Assembly: GCF_003003125.1 (NCBI RefSeq)
Contig: NZ_PVTZ01000005.1
Span: 124,001 to 188,000 of the forward strand
Source of the DNA: Laceyella sediminis
GTDB lineage: Bacteria; Bacillota; Bacilli; Thermoactinomycetales; Thermoactinomycetaceae
Length of the DNA: 64,000 nt
Reading direction: 5' to 3'
The notes beneath the pieces were generated by a model. The model ran no database searches. It was not told the DNA's origin and saw only the letters and a program-made list of their open reading frames with translations. A program made the translations under genes and the position numbers. Shown here piece after piece: positions 20,633 to 27,641 of the stretch; the stretch's first letter is position 1, and every line of letters starts with the position of its first letter.

Positions 20633-20634
20633 TT

Positions 20635-20771
20635 CTAGGGCGTGACTGGTGAATCAAGTTGGTAGGGAAGAAGCGGCGGAAAAACCTTTTCTCGAGGAGC
20701 GCCTAGCAACGCGTGAAGCGAATGAGAAAATGGTTTTGGAGCCGCTGGCCTATTCATCAGACACGCTCTAG
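20635..20771 (+). repeat. MITE-like dispersed repeat, copy B (full length)
   Basis: A 137-bp element bounded by CTAGGGCGTG and CACGCTCTAG, about 90 per cent identical by eye to copy C. Inside, AAAACCTTTTCTC and GAGAAAATGGTTTT form a second inverted repeat, so the whole element can fold into one long hairpin. It has no transposase gene. It starts three bases after the stop codon of the DinB-like gene. Confidence 0.85.
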
Positions 20772-20877
20772 TCCCGAATGTCTAAAACCCTTTGAAACGG
20801 GAAGGATAAGACATTAGGGTAATCGGATTCGCCGGATACGACCCATACGCACATCCTTCACCGCAGGAGGCTGAACG

Positions 20878-21054
20878 ATGTACTTATCCCCCAGAGAGCG
20901 AGGTATCGTCATTCGGGCGCTAATCAAAGTGCTGGCGATGGAGCCGCGCGCAAATGAATATAAAAAATTGTTGGACCGCTTGCGAGAAGAACATGAACGG
21001 GAAGGGGAAATCTTGTTGATTAACGGTTTCCTCTGCAACATGGACGATGGCTAA
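20878..21054 (+). CDS. Small conserved-looking protein, 58 residues
   Basis: GCAGGAGG lies seven bases before the ATG. The 58 residues are helical and charged: a start of MYLSPRERGIVIRALIKVL, then ANEYKKLLDRLREEHE and a short hydrophobic end with GFLCNM. There is no signal peptide or membrane helix. It is followed by an inverted repeat that includes the ribosome site of the L,D-transpeptidase gene. I do not recognise it; the ribosome site and codon pattern argue that it is real. Confidence 0.65.
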   Translation: MYLSPRERGIVIRALIKVLAMEPRANEYKKLLDRLREEHEREGEILLINGFLCNMDDG

Positions 21055-21070
21055 AATCATGGGTGCATGC

Positions 21071-21109
21071 ATCACTCCTTTTCTTCGTATGTTGTAGAAA
21101 AGGAGTGAT
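21071..21109 (+). promoter_or_regulatory. Hairpin that includes the L,D-transpeptidase ribosome site
   Basis: ATCACTCCTTTTCT and AGAAAAGGAGTGAT are a perfect 14-bp inverted repeat with an 11-base loop. The right arm holds AAAGGAG, the Shine-Dalgarno of the gene starting at 21116, and is followed by UUUUAUU. It could be a terminator of the small gene upstream, a translation-blocking hairpin, or both. Confidence 0.75.
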
Positions 21110-21115
21110 TTTATT

Positions 21116-21466
21116 ATGTATTTGATTGTGATTGAATTAAAACGGTTCCGGCTATACCTATACCAAAACGGCAAGCAGATCAGATCTTATCCCATCGCAA
21201 TCGGCCGGGTGGCCAGCGCCACCCCCGAAGGCACTTACCGGATCATCAACAAAGTCCCCTACCCTAACAGTTATCCCGGCGGCCCCCTCAGCCCCTTCGG
21301 CACATACTGGCTGGGATTGTCTCGTCCCCATTATGGCATTCACGGCACCAACCGCCCGTCTTCGATCGGCAAACGAGTTTCCAGAGGCTGCATTCGCATG
21401 TACAACCATCATGTAAACGAATTGGCCCGCATGGTTCCGATCGGCACCACTGTCATCATCCGCTGA
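21116..21466 (+). CDS. L,D-transpeptidase (YkuD domain)
   Basis: The 116 residues are a minimal YkuD domain: YPIAIGRVASATPEGTYRI, then H76 in YGIHGTNRP and catalytic C92 in VSRGCIRM. These enzymes cross-link peptidoglycan stems or attach proteins to them outside the cell. There is no signal peptide or LysM domain, so how it reaches the wall is unclear; short forms of this kind occur in Bacillales and may act in spores. Its ribosome site is buried in a 14-bp hairpin. Confidence 0.9.
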   Translation: MYLIVIELKRFRLYLYQNGKQIRSYPIAIGRVASATPEGTYRIINKVPYPNSYPGGPLSPFGTYWLGLSRPHYGIHGTNRPSSIGKRVSRGCIRMYNHHVNELARMVPIGTTVIIR

Positions 21467-21467
21467 T

Positions 21468-21851
21468 TCACCATCCAGCCTTGGGGTGTTTTTTCAACAC
21501 CACGTCAGAGATCAGCAAGTAAGGGGAATATTCTTCAGCGGCTAATGGCTGCGCCGTGATCAGCATAGCAAACGGCTCCTTCGTCCGCTCGTCCGCCAAC
21601 AGCACCCCGGCGTGTTCTTTGGCAAAAGCGATCGCATATTCTTGGCCATCAGCCAATTTGAAACAATACAAATAAGCGTCATTCGCTCGATCATACAACC
21701 AGACGGACTGCATCTCCCGGGTCAGTGCCTGATTCGATTCCGTCCATTCCGGAATGGACAATATCAGCACCGCGCCGTTGCTCAATTCCGCCCATCCTCC
21801 GTCTTCCGGTATGACTGCCTGCCGAATCTGTGGAATATACCTTGTCGACAT
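21468..21851 (-). CDS. Hypothetical protein, 127 residues
   Basis: I do not recognise this family. It starts at an ATG one base after the stop of the phosphatase-superfamily gene, with AAAGGGGAAAG as ribosome site, so the two are cotranscribed. The product is a soluble alpha/beta protein with repeated hydrophobic strands (NGAVLILSIPEW, VWLYDRANDAYLYCFKL, FAMLITAQPL) and a lysine-rich end. The longer open frame upstream overlaps its neighbour and lacks a ribosome site. Confidence 0.75.
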   Translation of the reverse strand: MSTRYIPQIRQAVIPEDGGWAELSNGAVLILSIPEWTESNQALTREMQSVWLYDRANDAYLYCFKLADGQEYAIAFAKEHAGVLLADERTKEPFAMLITAQPLAAEEYSPYLLISDVVLKKHPKAGW

Positions 21852-21852
21852 C

Positions 21853-22785
21853 TTAGCTTTCCCCTTTCTGGCGCCGTTCCACCAACCGCTGTAGTAGCGG
21901 TGCAATACAGCATAAATTCCACTCAGCCACTTGCCCGTCTTCAATCGCCCCGACATCTCCAACCACCAACGTCGGAACCGGGTTCATGGTATGGGTGCGC
22001 ACGCGCAAGTCCTCCATATTCCCATGGTCGCTCACCAGCACAATCGTGTCCTGGCGTTGGCGCAACCGAAGCATGGCCCCCAGGAATCGGTCCAATGTCT
22101 CAACCACCCACCGCACCAACTCGGGATCATGCTTGTGCCCCGCGCGGTCACTCAAGAAAAATTCATGCACCACCAAATCATGGTCGCGTCCCAAGCGAGT
22201 GAGATGTTCGGCCGCCGTTTCGGGCGTGATCTCGTCCACCTCGGGCAAATGCTCTTTCAACGTGCGCCTGGTCAAATCATGATATACCGCTTCCCCCCGC
22301 AACAACTCTGGCAGGTATCGAACCGGCACCTGCGCCGACAGCATCGTCGCAGTCGACACGGAAATCCAGCCGCGTTTGGTCGCCGGCCGCTCAAAATATT
22401 CCTGAGTGTAGCTATTCGCAAATGTAGCTTTCCAACCTTTGCGGACAAATTGCTTATAGATGTTGTCTTCCTGAACCCAGTCGCGCAAACGGCGAAACGG
22501 TAGTCCGGCCATATGCATCCCCATTGCTTGCGGCGCATTTCTGCCGGTAAAAATGGCCGCTTGGCCTGTTGCGCTCTGCGGCAATCCCTCCACCCCAAGC
22601 CGGGTATCCGTCGCGATCAGGCGCACTTCTTTTCCATGCGCACCAACCGCCGCGCGGCTAAGCGGCAATCCGCTCAACCAGCTTCTGAAATGCGGCGTCG
22701 GCTCAGTCACCCAAGGATTGTATTCCGCATCGTCGCCCAACCCTACTCCATCAACAAACAGCAAGAAAACAGTAATCCCCTTCAC
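21853..22785 (-). CDS. Alkaline-phosphatase-superfamily metalloenzyme
   Basis: The 310-residue protein has the binuclear metal pattern of phosphoglycerate mutase/alkaline phosphatase relatives: an N-terminal FVDGVGLGDD, the central GLPQSATGQAAIFTGRNA with the probable nucleophile, HEFFLSDRAGHKHD, and LVSDHGNMEDLRVRTHT near the end. It lacks the inserted domain of iPGM. The true substrate is not evident. The GTG start lies right on GGAGG, so the actual start may be a few codons downstream. It is cotranscribed with the 127-residue protein after it. Confidence 0.8.
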   Translation of the reverse strand: MKGITVFLLFVDGVGLGDDAEYNPWVTEPTPHFRSWLSGLPLSRAAVGAHGKEVRLIATDTRLGVEGLPQSATGQAAIFTGRNAPQAMGMHMAGLPFRRLRDWVQEDNIYKQFVRKGWKATFANSYTQEYFERPATKRGWISVSTATMLSAQVPVRYLPELLRGEAVYHDLTRRTLKEHLPEVDEITPETAAEHLTRLGRDHDLVVHEFFLSDRAGHKHDPELVRWVVETLDRFLGAMLRLRQRQDTIVLVSDHGNMEDLRVRTHTMNPVPTLVVGDVGAIEDGQVAEWNLCCIAPLLQRLVERRQKGES

Positions 22786-22838
22786 CTCCAGTCTTTTTCA
22801 TTGTAACATGTGATTGTGATACAAAGGAGGAAACGAAG

Positions 22839-23138
22839 ATGCGCTTCAGCGAGATGGACAAAGAAACCCTTACCGAAACGATTCGCCAGCTGGAACAGGA
22901 AGAGAAGTGGGCGAGAGAACACGGACTAGACAGCCAAGTTCATATCATCAGCCAAAAACGCAAACTGGCCCGCTCGTATTTGGTCGATCCCGCCACCATC
23001 CCCCCGAAACGGTGGTACGCGGTGGAAGGGGAAACGCGCCGCTTCTATGTGGATTATCTCAACGGCGTGATGGCTTGGGGGAATTGGGAAGGGACTGAAG
23101 ATTGGGTCGCTCTTCCATTGGCCGTGCTAAAAAGTTAA
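22839..23138 (+). CDS. YfhH family protein
   Basis: The 99-residue product matches the YfhH (DUF1811) family of Bacillales: RFSEMDKETLTETIRQLEQE at the start, RKLARSYLVDPATI in the middle and FYVDYLNGVMAWGNWEG, then ALPLAVLKS. No biochemical role is established for the family. AAAGGAGG precedes the ATG. It is divergent from the phosphatase-superfamily gene. Confidence 0.85.
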   Translation: MRFSEMDKETLTETIRQLEQEEKWAREHGLDSQVHIISQKRKLARSYLVDPATIPPKRWYAVEGETRRFYVDYLNGVMAWGNWEGTEDWVALPLAVLKS

Positions 23139-23209
23139 TTTTTTTGGCAAATCCGGGTTAAATTTCGTCTTTTTGAACATACTACATCTAGGAGGTGTGT
23201 TTAAAAAAG

Positions 23210-23374
23210 ATGTATTATGTCATAAGAGATTCTGAAAAATTACCACCATCCATCATTCACGAGGACAACTACTTCGCCTGGTATAATCCCATGAAAAAGG
23301 ATCATCAGGTGGAATTCCGCGGTACCATGAACCAATGCTACGACTTCATGGCTACCCGCTACCAACAAAGATAA
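23210..23374 (+). CDS. Small protein, 54 residues
   Basis: TAGGAGGTG lies eleven bases before the ATG. The product starts MYYVIRDSEKLP, is rich in aromatic residues (NYFAWYNPMKKD, CYDFMATRYQQR) and has no membrane helix. It follows the YfhH gene by 71 bases in the same direction and is followed by a bidirectional terminator shared with ispH. I do not recognise it. Confidence 0.65.
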   Translation: MYYVIRDSEKLPPSIIHEDNYFAWYNPMKKDHQVEFRGTMNQCYDFMATRYQQR

Positions 23375-23427
23375 CATGCTTGCGTTTCGCCTAATTGTTA
23401 GAATAATCAAGCACATCCACCCAACAA

Positions 23428-23450
23428 AAAACCGGGGTTGCCCCGGTTTT
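23428..23450. terminator. Bidirectional terminator between the 54-residue gene and ispH
   Basis: AAAACCGGGG and CCCCGGTTTT flank a three-base loop; U-rich tracts follow on both strands. It touches the ispH stop codon. Confidence 0.88.
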
Positions 23451-24410
23451 CTATTTTTGCCGATTCAACTTTTTCTCACGCACTGGCGGCAAGATTTTCT
23501 TCATGTCCACTTTGCGCTCAATCACCCAGGTGCTTGGATCGCTCTCTTCAAACTGCTCCAGAAACTGAATCACTTCGCGGGTAATCGGCGTCGGGGTGGA
23601 TGCGCCCGCCGTCACGCCCACCTTTTTCTTCCCTTTCAACCATTCGATGTTCAATTCCGTCACATCGCTGATCCGGTACGCCTCTACGCCGGCGATCTCT
23701 TTGGCCACCTGTGCCAAGCGGTTAGAATTGTTGCTGCGCGGATCTCCTACCACAATCACCAAATCCGTCTGCTTGGCTTGTTCGGCGACCGCTTCTTGCC
23801 TCTCTTGCGTTGCGAGGCAGATTTCATTGTGAATCTCGACCGTCGGGAATTTGGCACGCACTTTATTCATCAAATGCGCCGTATCCCATTGGCTCATGGT
23901 CGTTTGGTTGGTAACCAACAGCCGATCTGTGTTTAGTTCCAACTTCTCGATGTCTTCTTCCTTCTCAATCAGGTGCACGCGCCCCGGAGCGACGCCCATC
24001 GCCCCTTCCGGCTCCGGATGGTTCTTCTTGCCAATGTAGATCACTTCATATCCGTCAGCCACTTTTTCGCGAATCAAATCATGGGTGCGAGTTACATCCG
24101 GGCAAGTGGCGTCCACGATCGTCAGCCCTTTTGCCCGCGCCTTTTTGCGCACCTCTGGCGAAACGCCGTGGGCCGTGAAGATCACCGTCCCCTTGTCCAC
24201 TTTATCAAGAAGCTCGAAGCGATTTTCCCCATCCAGGGTGATGATGCCTTCATCTTCAAAGGCGTCCACGACATGGCTGTTGTGGACGATCATACCCAAA
24301 ATGTATATCGGACGCGGCAAGTCCAAATTTTTGGCGGCTTGTCGAGCCAAAACCATGGCATCGACCACGCCATAGCAGTATCCGCGCGGTGTGATTTTCA
24401 CTACTTCCAT
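23451..24410 (-). CDS. ispH: 4-hydroxy-3-methylbut-2-enyl diphosphate reductase
   Basis: IspH performs the last step of the MEP isoprenoid pathway, giving IPP and DMAPP. Its iron-sulfur ligands are C12 in [12 protein letters not shown]103 in VDATCPDV and C198 in [22 protein letters not shown] is the substrate-binding signature. GGGAGGG precedes the ATG. The 319 residues match the Bacillus form. It is monocistronic. Confidence 0.97.
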   Translation of the reverse strand: MEVVKITPRGYCYGVVDAMVLARQAAKNLDLPRPIYILGMIVHNSHVVDAFEDEGIITLDGENRFELLDKVDKGTVIFTAHGVSPEVRKKARAKGLTIVDATCPDVTRTHDLIREKVADGYEVIYIGKKNHPEPEGAMGVAPGRVHLIEKEEDIEKLELNTDRLLVTNQTTMSQWDTAHLMNKVRAKFPTVEIHNEICLATQERQEAVAEQAKQTDLVIVVGDPRSNNSNRLAQVAKEIAGVEAYRISDVTELNIEWLKGKKKVGVTAGASTPTPITREVIQFLEQFEESDPSTWVIERKVDMKKILPPVREKKLNRQK

Positions 24411-24597
24411 TCCTGTTTCCCTCCCGACCCCGTTTGGTCCGAGGCATAGTCCATCTCATTATAGCTTATTCTCCAACTGGAACCAAGGGAAGGTCGCCCG
24501 GCTCTGGCCATCCCAAAAGATGGGCTGGTCTGCACGGTACATTCGCACGGGGGCATTCATAAGATACACTGTCATCACAAATGAAGGAAGTGAAAAC

Positions 24598-24984
24598 ATG
24601 GAAAGACCACAAAAACCTTACACGCCGCCAGCACCACCTGCAAAGCCGATGCCACCGATGCCGCCCATGCCACCCATGAAACCGATGCCGCCATGCCCGC
24701 CCATGAGACCTTGCCCGCCGGCGCAACCGATGCCGATGCCAATGCCCATGCCGTATCCATATCCAGGGCACCATCATATGATGCACCGTTTGCCGTGTGA
24801 TCCCCATGCTTTGCGAAATCTGTATATGCAATTGAAAATCTGCCATAAGTTCGAAATGGCAATGCTGAAGTGGCATATGAAATATTGTTGTAGCCGCCGC
24901 CGTCCCCATCCCGTTCCCCCGCGTCATTGTTCTTCCTCACACGTATCTTCATCAAGACGGCACGAAAGCAGTTGCTGTTGTTAA
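24598..24984 (+). CDS. Pro/Met-rich protein with Cys/His tail, possible spore coat protein
   Basis: The 128-residue product is unusual: residues 8-60 are repeats of PMPP, MPPMK and PMPMP units, followed by a helical core (HALRNLYMQLKICHKFEMAML) and a cysteine-, serine- and histidine-rich tail ending in CCC. AAGGAAGTG precedes the ATG. CATAAGATA at 24558-24566 fits the sigma-K -10 pattern CATAnnnTA, which with the composition suggests a mother-cell coat or spore surface protein. This is inference; I do not recognise a named family. Confidence 0.7.
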   Translation: MERPQKPYTPPAPPAKPMPPMPPMPPMKPMPPCPPMRPCPPAQPMPMPMPMPYPYPGHHHMMHRLPCDPHALRNLYMQLKICHKFEMAMLKWHMKYCCSRRRPHPVPPRHCSSSHVSSSRRHESSCCC

Positions 24985-24996
24985 CAACCCGCCTTC

Positions 24997-25017
24997 CCTC
25001 CAAGCAATTCGGGAGGG
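24997..25017 (+). terminator. Terminator after the Pro/Met-rich gene
   Basis: CCCTCC and GGGAGG form a stem with a nine-base loop; CAUCCUUUCUUUUUU follows. Confidence 0.65.
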
Positions 25018-25036
25018 CATCCTTTCTTTTTTGCAC

Positions 25037-25068
25037 AAAAAAACCCCGCCATGCTCCGCGAGGTTTTT
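25037..25068. terminator. Second hairpin between 24984 and 25153
   Basis: AAAAACCCCGC and GCGAGGTTTTT pair around CATGCTCC. It could serve as a backup terminator for either flanking gene. Confidence 0.6.
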
Positions 25069-25103
25069 AAACCAATGATAAGTGCTTATAAAAAAACGGG
25101 TTC

Positions 25104-25127
25104 CGCCGGAGCAGAGCGGGTCCGGCG
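25104..25127 (-). terminator. Terminator of the 35-residue membrane protein
   Basis: CGCCGGA and TCCGGCG form the stem; on the minus strand GAACCCG and seven U residues (25096-25090) follow. Confidence 0.7.
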
Positions 25128-25152
25128 ATTGTGGCCGGGTGAAGTTGCAGGC

Positions 25153-25260
25153 CTAGTTCTCCTTGTTTTTAATGCGTTCGCGTATGTACAGGCCCGCCAA
25201 AATAAATGAGATCAGCATGGAGAACAGCAACAGGCCATGTTCCAGAATATTCGCATACAT
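25153..25260 (-). CDS. Single-helix membrane microprotein, 35 residues
   Basis: AAGGAGG lies 11 bases upstream of the ATG. The protein is one hydrophobic helix (GLLLFSMLISFILAGLYI) followed by a basic tail (RERIKNKEN), the usual topology with the positive end inside. It is flanked by its own terminator. Small proteins of this type often bind a larger membrane complex, but no partner is nearby and I do not recognise it. Upstream, 25261-25772 holds only the candidate RNA noted below. Confidence 0.6.
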   Translation of the reverse strand: MYANILEHGLLLFSMLISFILAGLYIRERIKNKEN

Positions 25261-25625
25261 CTCCCCGGCTTCCCTCCTTCGACTCATTCGCCTTTAAATT
25301 TATACTATATAACAGAATAAACGTAAAGATAAAGCCACTTTAATTCAAAATATGGACAATTCATCCCTGTTTCTATTCAATTATTGCTGTTGATAAAGTG
25401 AATTTTCCACTATGGAAATGATTGGTTCCAGGGGTACGACCAACATCTTACCCAGAAGACCAGCTTTCTCTCATCCGATGCAAAATCCATCTTTTTGTAT
25501 GATTTTGACATCTCTTGTCTTGTTGTGTCGAATGAAAGGAATGCAACGAATGGTCGTCAAATAGTTATCCGAGAATCCAATCATTCCAATGGTTGTAGCA
25601 TAAAATCTAAAAAATTGATAAAAAG

Positions 25626-25747
25626 TTGACACAAAATCGTTTGTCGCATCGAATGATTATGTACCTGAACTTTTTCATCTCAGTTTTGGTTTGGTTTTGG
25701 GTGTTTCCATGTTTATCCCCCCTGTAAAAACAGGGGGGGATTTTTTT
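25626..25747 (+). ncRNA. Candidate small RNA with own promoter and terminator
   Basis: TTGACA at 25626-25631 and TCGAAT at 25649-25654 are 17 bp apart. About 60 bases later a strong hairpin, TCCCCCCTG with CAGGGGGGA (25715-25740), is followed by seven U residues on the plus strand only. No plus-strand gene or ribosome site lies between. The predicted RNA would be about 85 nt and ends 25 bp from the stop of the convergent methyltransferase gene. The remainder of 25261-25625 shows nothing. Confidence 0.35.
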
Positions 25748-25772
25748 CTTGCCCGTACAGAACCTGTTTCCA

Positions 25773-27629
25773 TCAGGCCCGCAAAGCAATGTGCTGACTA
25801 TCGTACTGATGGATGAAGCGGATCAGCTCCTCAGACATCTGCCAATATGAGAATGGAGTAATCAAGTAAATCCCATTGAAACGGGATAATGCCACTTCCA
25901 GCAATTCCTTCGCTACCGCCACGCCTTCCCGGCGCCCTGCCGCTTTGTCTGGCTGTTGCTCCATGCGCTTTAACACTTCCGGCGAAATTTTTATCCCTGG
26001 CACTTCATTATGCAAAAATAGCGCATTGCGATACCCCGTCAACGGCATGATCCCGATGAAGATGGGGATGGGGATGTGTTTCGTCGCTTCATGCACATCG
26101 ATGATTCCTTGGGCGTCATACACAGGCTGAGTCATGATGAAATCGGCTCCTGCCTCCACTTTTTTCTCCAGGCGACGCACGGCAGCGTCCAACTGGCGCA
26201 CATGCGGATTAAACGCTGCTCCGACGACAAACCGGGCTTTCTGTTTCAATTGGCGTCCAGCAAAGGAGATTCCCTCATTCAGTTGCTTCACCATGCGGAT
26301 CAGCTCAAACGAAGTAACATCATAGATGGAGCTAGCCCCCGGCAAGTCGCCCATCCGCGTCGGATCTCCGGTGATGACGAGGATTTGGTCGATGCCCAAG
26401 GCATGAAGGCCCATCAAGTGTGATTGTTGCCCCAACAGGTTGCGGTCACGGCAGGCAACATGGACAAGTGGCTCAATTCCCATCTTCTCTTTTAAAATCG
26501 CCCCCAAGGCCAAATTGCTCATGCGGGCAGTGGCCAAGGAATTGTCAGCCATCGTGATCGCATCAACCCCTGCTTGGTGCAACCGGCTGGCACCATGCAA
26601 AAAAGCGGAAATGTCCAAGTCCTTGGGTGTGTCAAATTCGCACACGATCGTCCGTTTATGGCGCACTTTCTCTACGACCGTCGGTTTGACGCGCTCGGTT
26701 ATCTCCACCGCTACCGGTTGTGCTGTCTCCCGATTCTGCGGATTGCGGCGTGGCACCGGCTTTCTTCCTTTCAGGCTTTGGGCTAGCAACCGGATGTGTT
26801 CAGGGGTAGTGCCGCAACATCCCCCCAACAAGCTAACCCCTTGCTCCACCAACAACTCCGCCGTTTGTTCAAAATAGGCGGGATTAGATTTATAAGCCAA
26901 CTCCCCATCGGTGATCCCTAACCGGCTGGCATTGGGAAACGCGGTGATGACCAATTGTTCTGGCACCACCGTTTTCTCCAATCCGCGCAACAATTCCATC
27001 GGCCCCAAACGGCAATTGAGACCAACTCCATCTACCCCCCGCTCAGCCAACAACTGAAACGCGGTAGAGATGGAAAACGCATCACGCGTCCGGCCCACTT
27101 CCAACATTGAAAACTGTGCCAGTAAGGGAAGTTTGGTAAGAGGACGGATCACTTCGACAGCCAACAGCATTTCCTTTACATCGAGAAATGTCTCCAACAG
27201 AATGCCATCCACCCCGGCATGCAACAGCGCCGTGGCTTGTTCTTCATACATGTCGCGGTATTCCTCTTCATCATAGGCGGGCATGCGCCCGGCACAGATG
27301 GAGCCGATCGAGCCCAAGATGTAGGCATCATCCCCCACCGATTCTCGGGCCAAACGCACCGCTTCCCGGTTGAGGCGCGTCACTTTCCCTTCCAACCCAT
27401 ACCGCGTCAACCGCTCCCGGTTGGCTCCATACGTATGCGTCTCAATCACCCGCGCTCCCGCTTCATAATAAGCTTGGTGCACTCCCACCACCAGTTTGGG
27501 GTCGCTTAGCACCAACTCTTCGGTACAATCGCCGATGGAAACGCCCTGCTGGTACAAATAAGTGGTCATTGCCCCGTCGCCCACGAGCAACTCGCTCCGC
27601 AACCGTTCAATCAAATTTGGTTTGCCCAT
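25773..27629 (-). CDS. yitJ: Bifunctional homocysteine S-methyltransferase / 5,10-methylene-THF reductase
   Basis: Residues 1-290 are a homocysteine methyltransferase domain with VGDGAMTTYLYQQG, ETHTYGANRERL, GLNCRLGP and the zinc ligands in LLGGCCGTTPEH. Residues from about 320 are an MTHFR-like TIM barrel (CEFDTPKDLD, VHVACRDRNL, ITGDPTRMGD, FIMTQPVYDAQ). The same fusion is YitJ in Bacillus. The reductase half makes 5-methyl-THF, the methyl donor for MetH, whose gene ends 12 bp upstream; the two share one transcript behind the S-box. Confidence 0.95.
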   Translation of the reverse strand: MGKPNLIERLRSELLVGDGAMTTYLYQQGVSIGDCTEELVLSDPKLVVGVHQAYYEAGARVIETHTYGANRERLTRYGLEGKVTRLNREAVRLARESVGDDAYILGSIGSICAGRMPAYDEEEYRDMYEEQATALLHAGVDGILLETFLDVKEMLLAVEVIRPLTKLPLLAQFSMLEVGRTRDAFSISTAFQLLAERGVDGVGLNCRLGPMELLRGLEKTVVPEQLVITAFPNASRLGITDGELAYKSNPAYFEQTAELLVEQGVSLLGGCCGTTPEHIRLLAQSLKGRKPVPRRNPQNRETAQPVAVEITERVKPTVVEKVRHKRTIVCEFDTPKDLDISAFLHGASRLHQAGVDAITMADNSLATARMSNLALGAILKEKMGIEPLVHVACRDRNLLGQQSHLMGLHALGIDQILVITGDPTRMGDLPGASSIYDVTSFELIRMVKQLNEGISFAGRQLKQKARFVVGAAFNPHVRQLDAAVRRLEKKVEAGADFIMTQPVYDAQGIIDVHEATKHIPIPIFIGIMPLTGYRNALFLHNEVPGIKISPEVLKRMEQQPDKAAGRREGVAVAKELLEVALSRFNGIYLITPFSYWQMSEELIRFIHQYDSQHIALRA

Positions 27630-27641
27630 CTATTTTCCTCC

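Noticed and set aside
23376-24449. Long plus-strand frames opposite ispH, one of 186 codons
   Set aside because: They mirror the coding strand of a well-recognised gene and lack ribosome sites.
24466-25036. His/Arg-rich minus-strand frames opposite the Pro/Met-rich gene
   Set aside because: They arise from the complement of the repeat codons; the plus frame has the ribosome site and promoter-like box.
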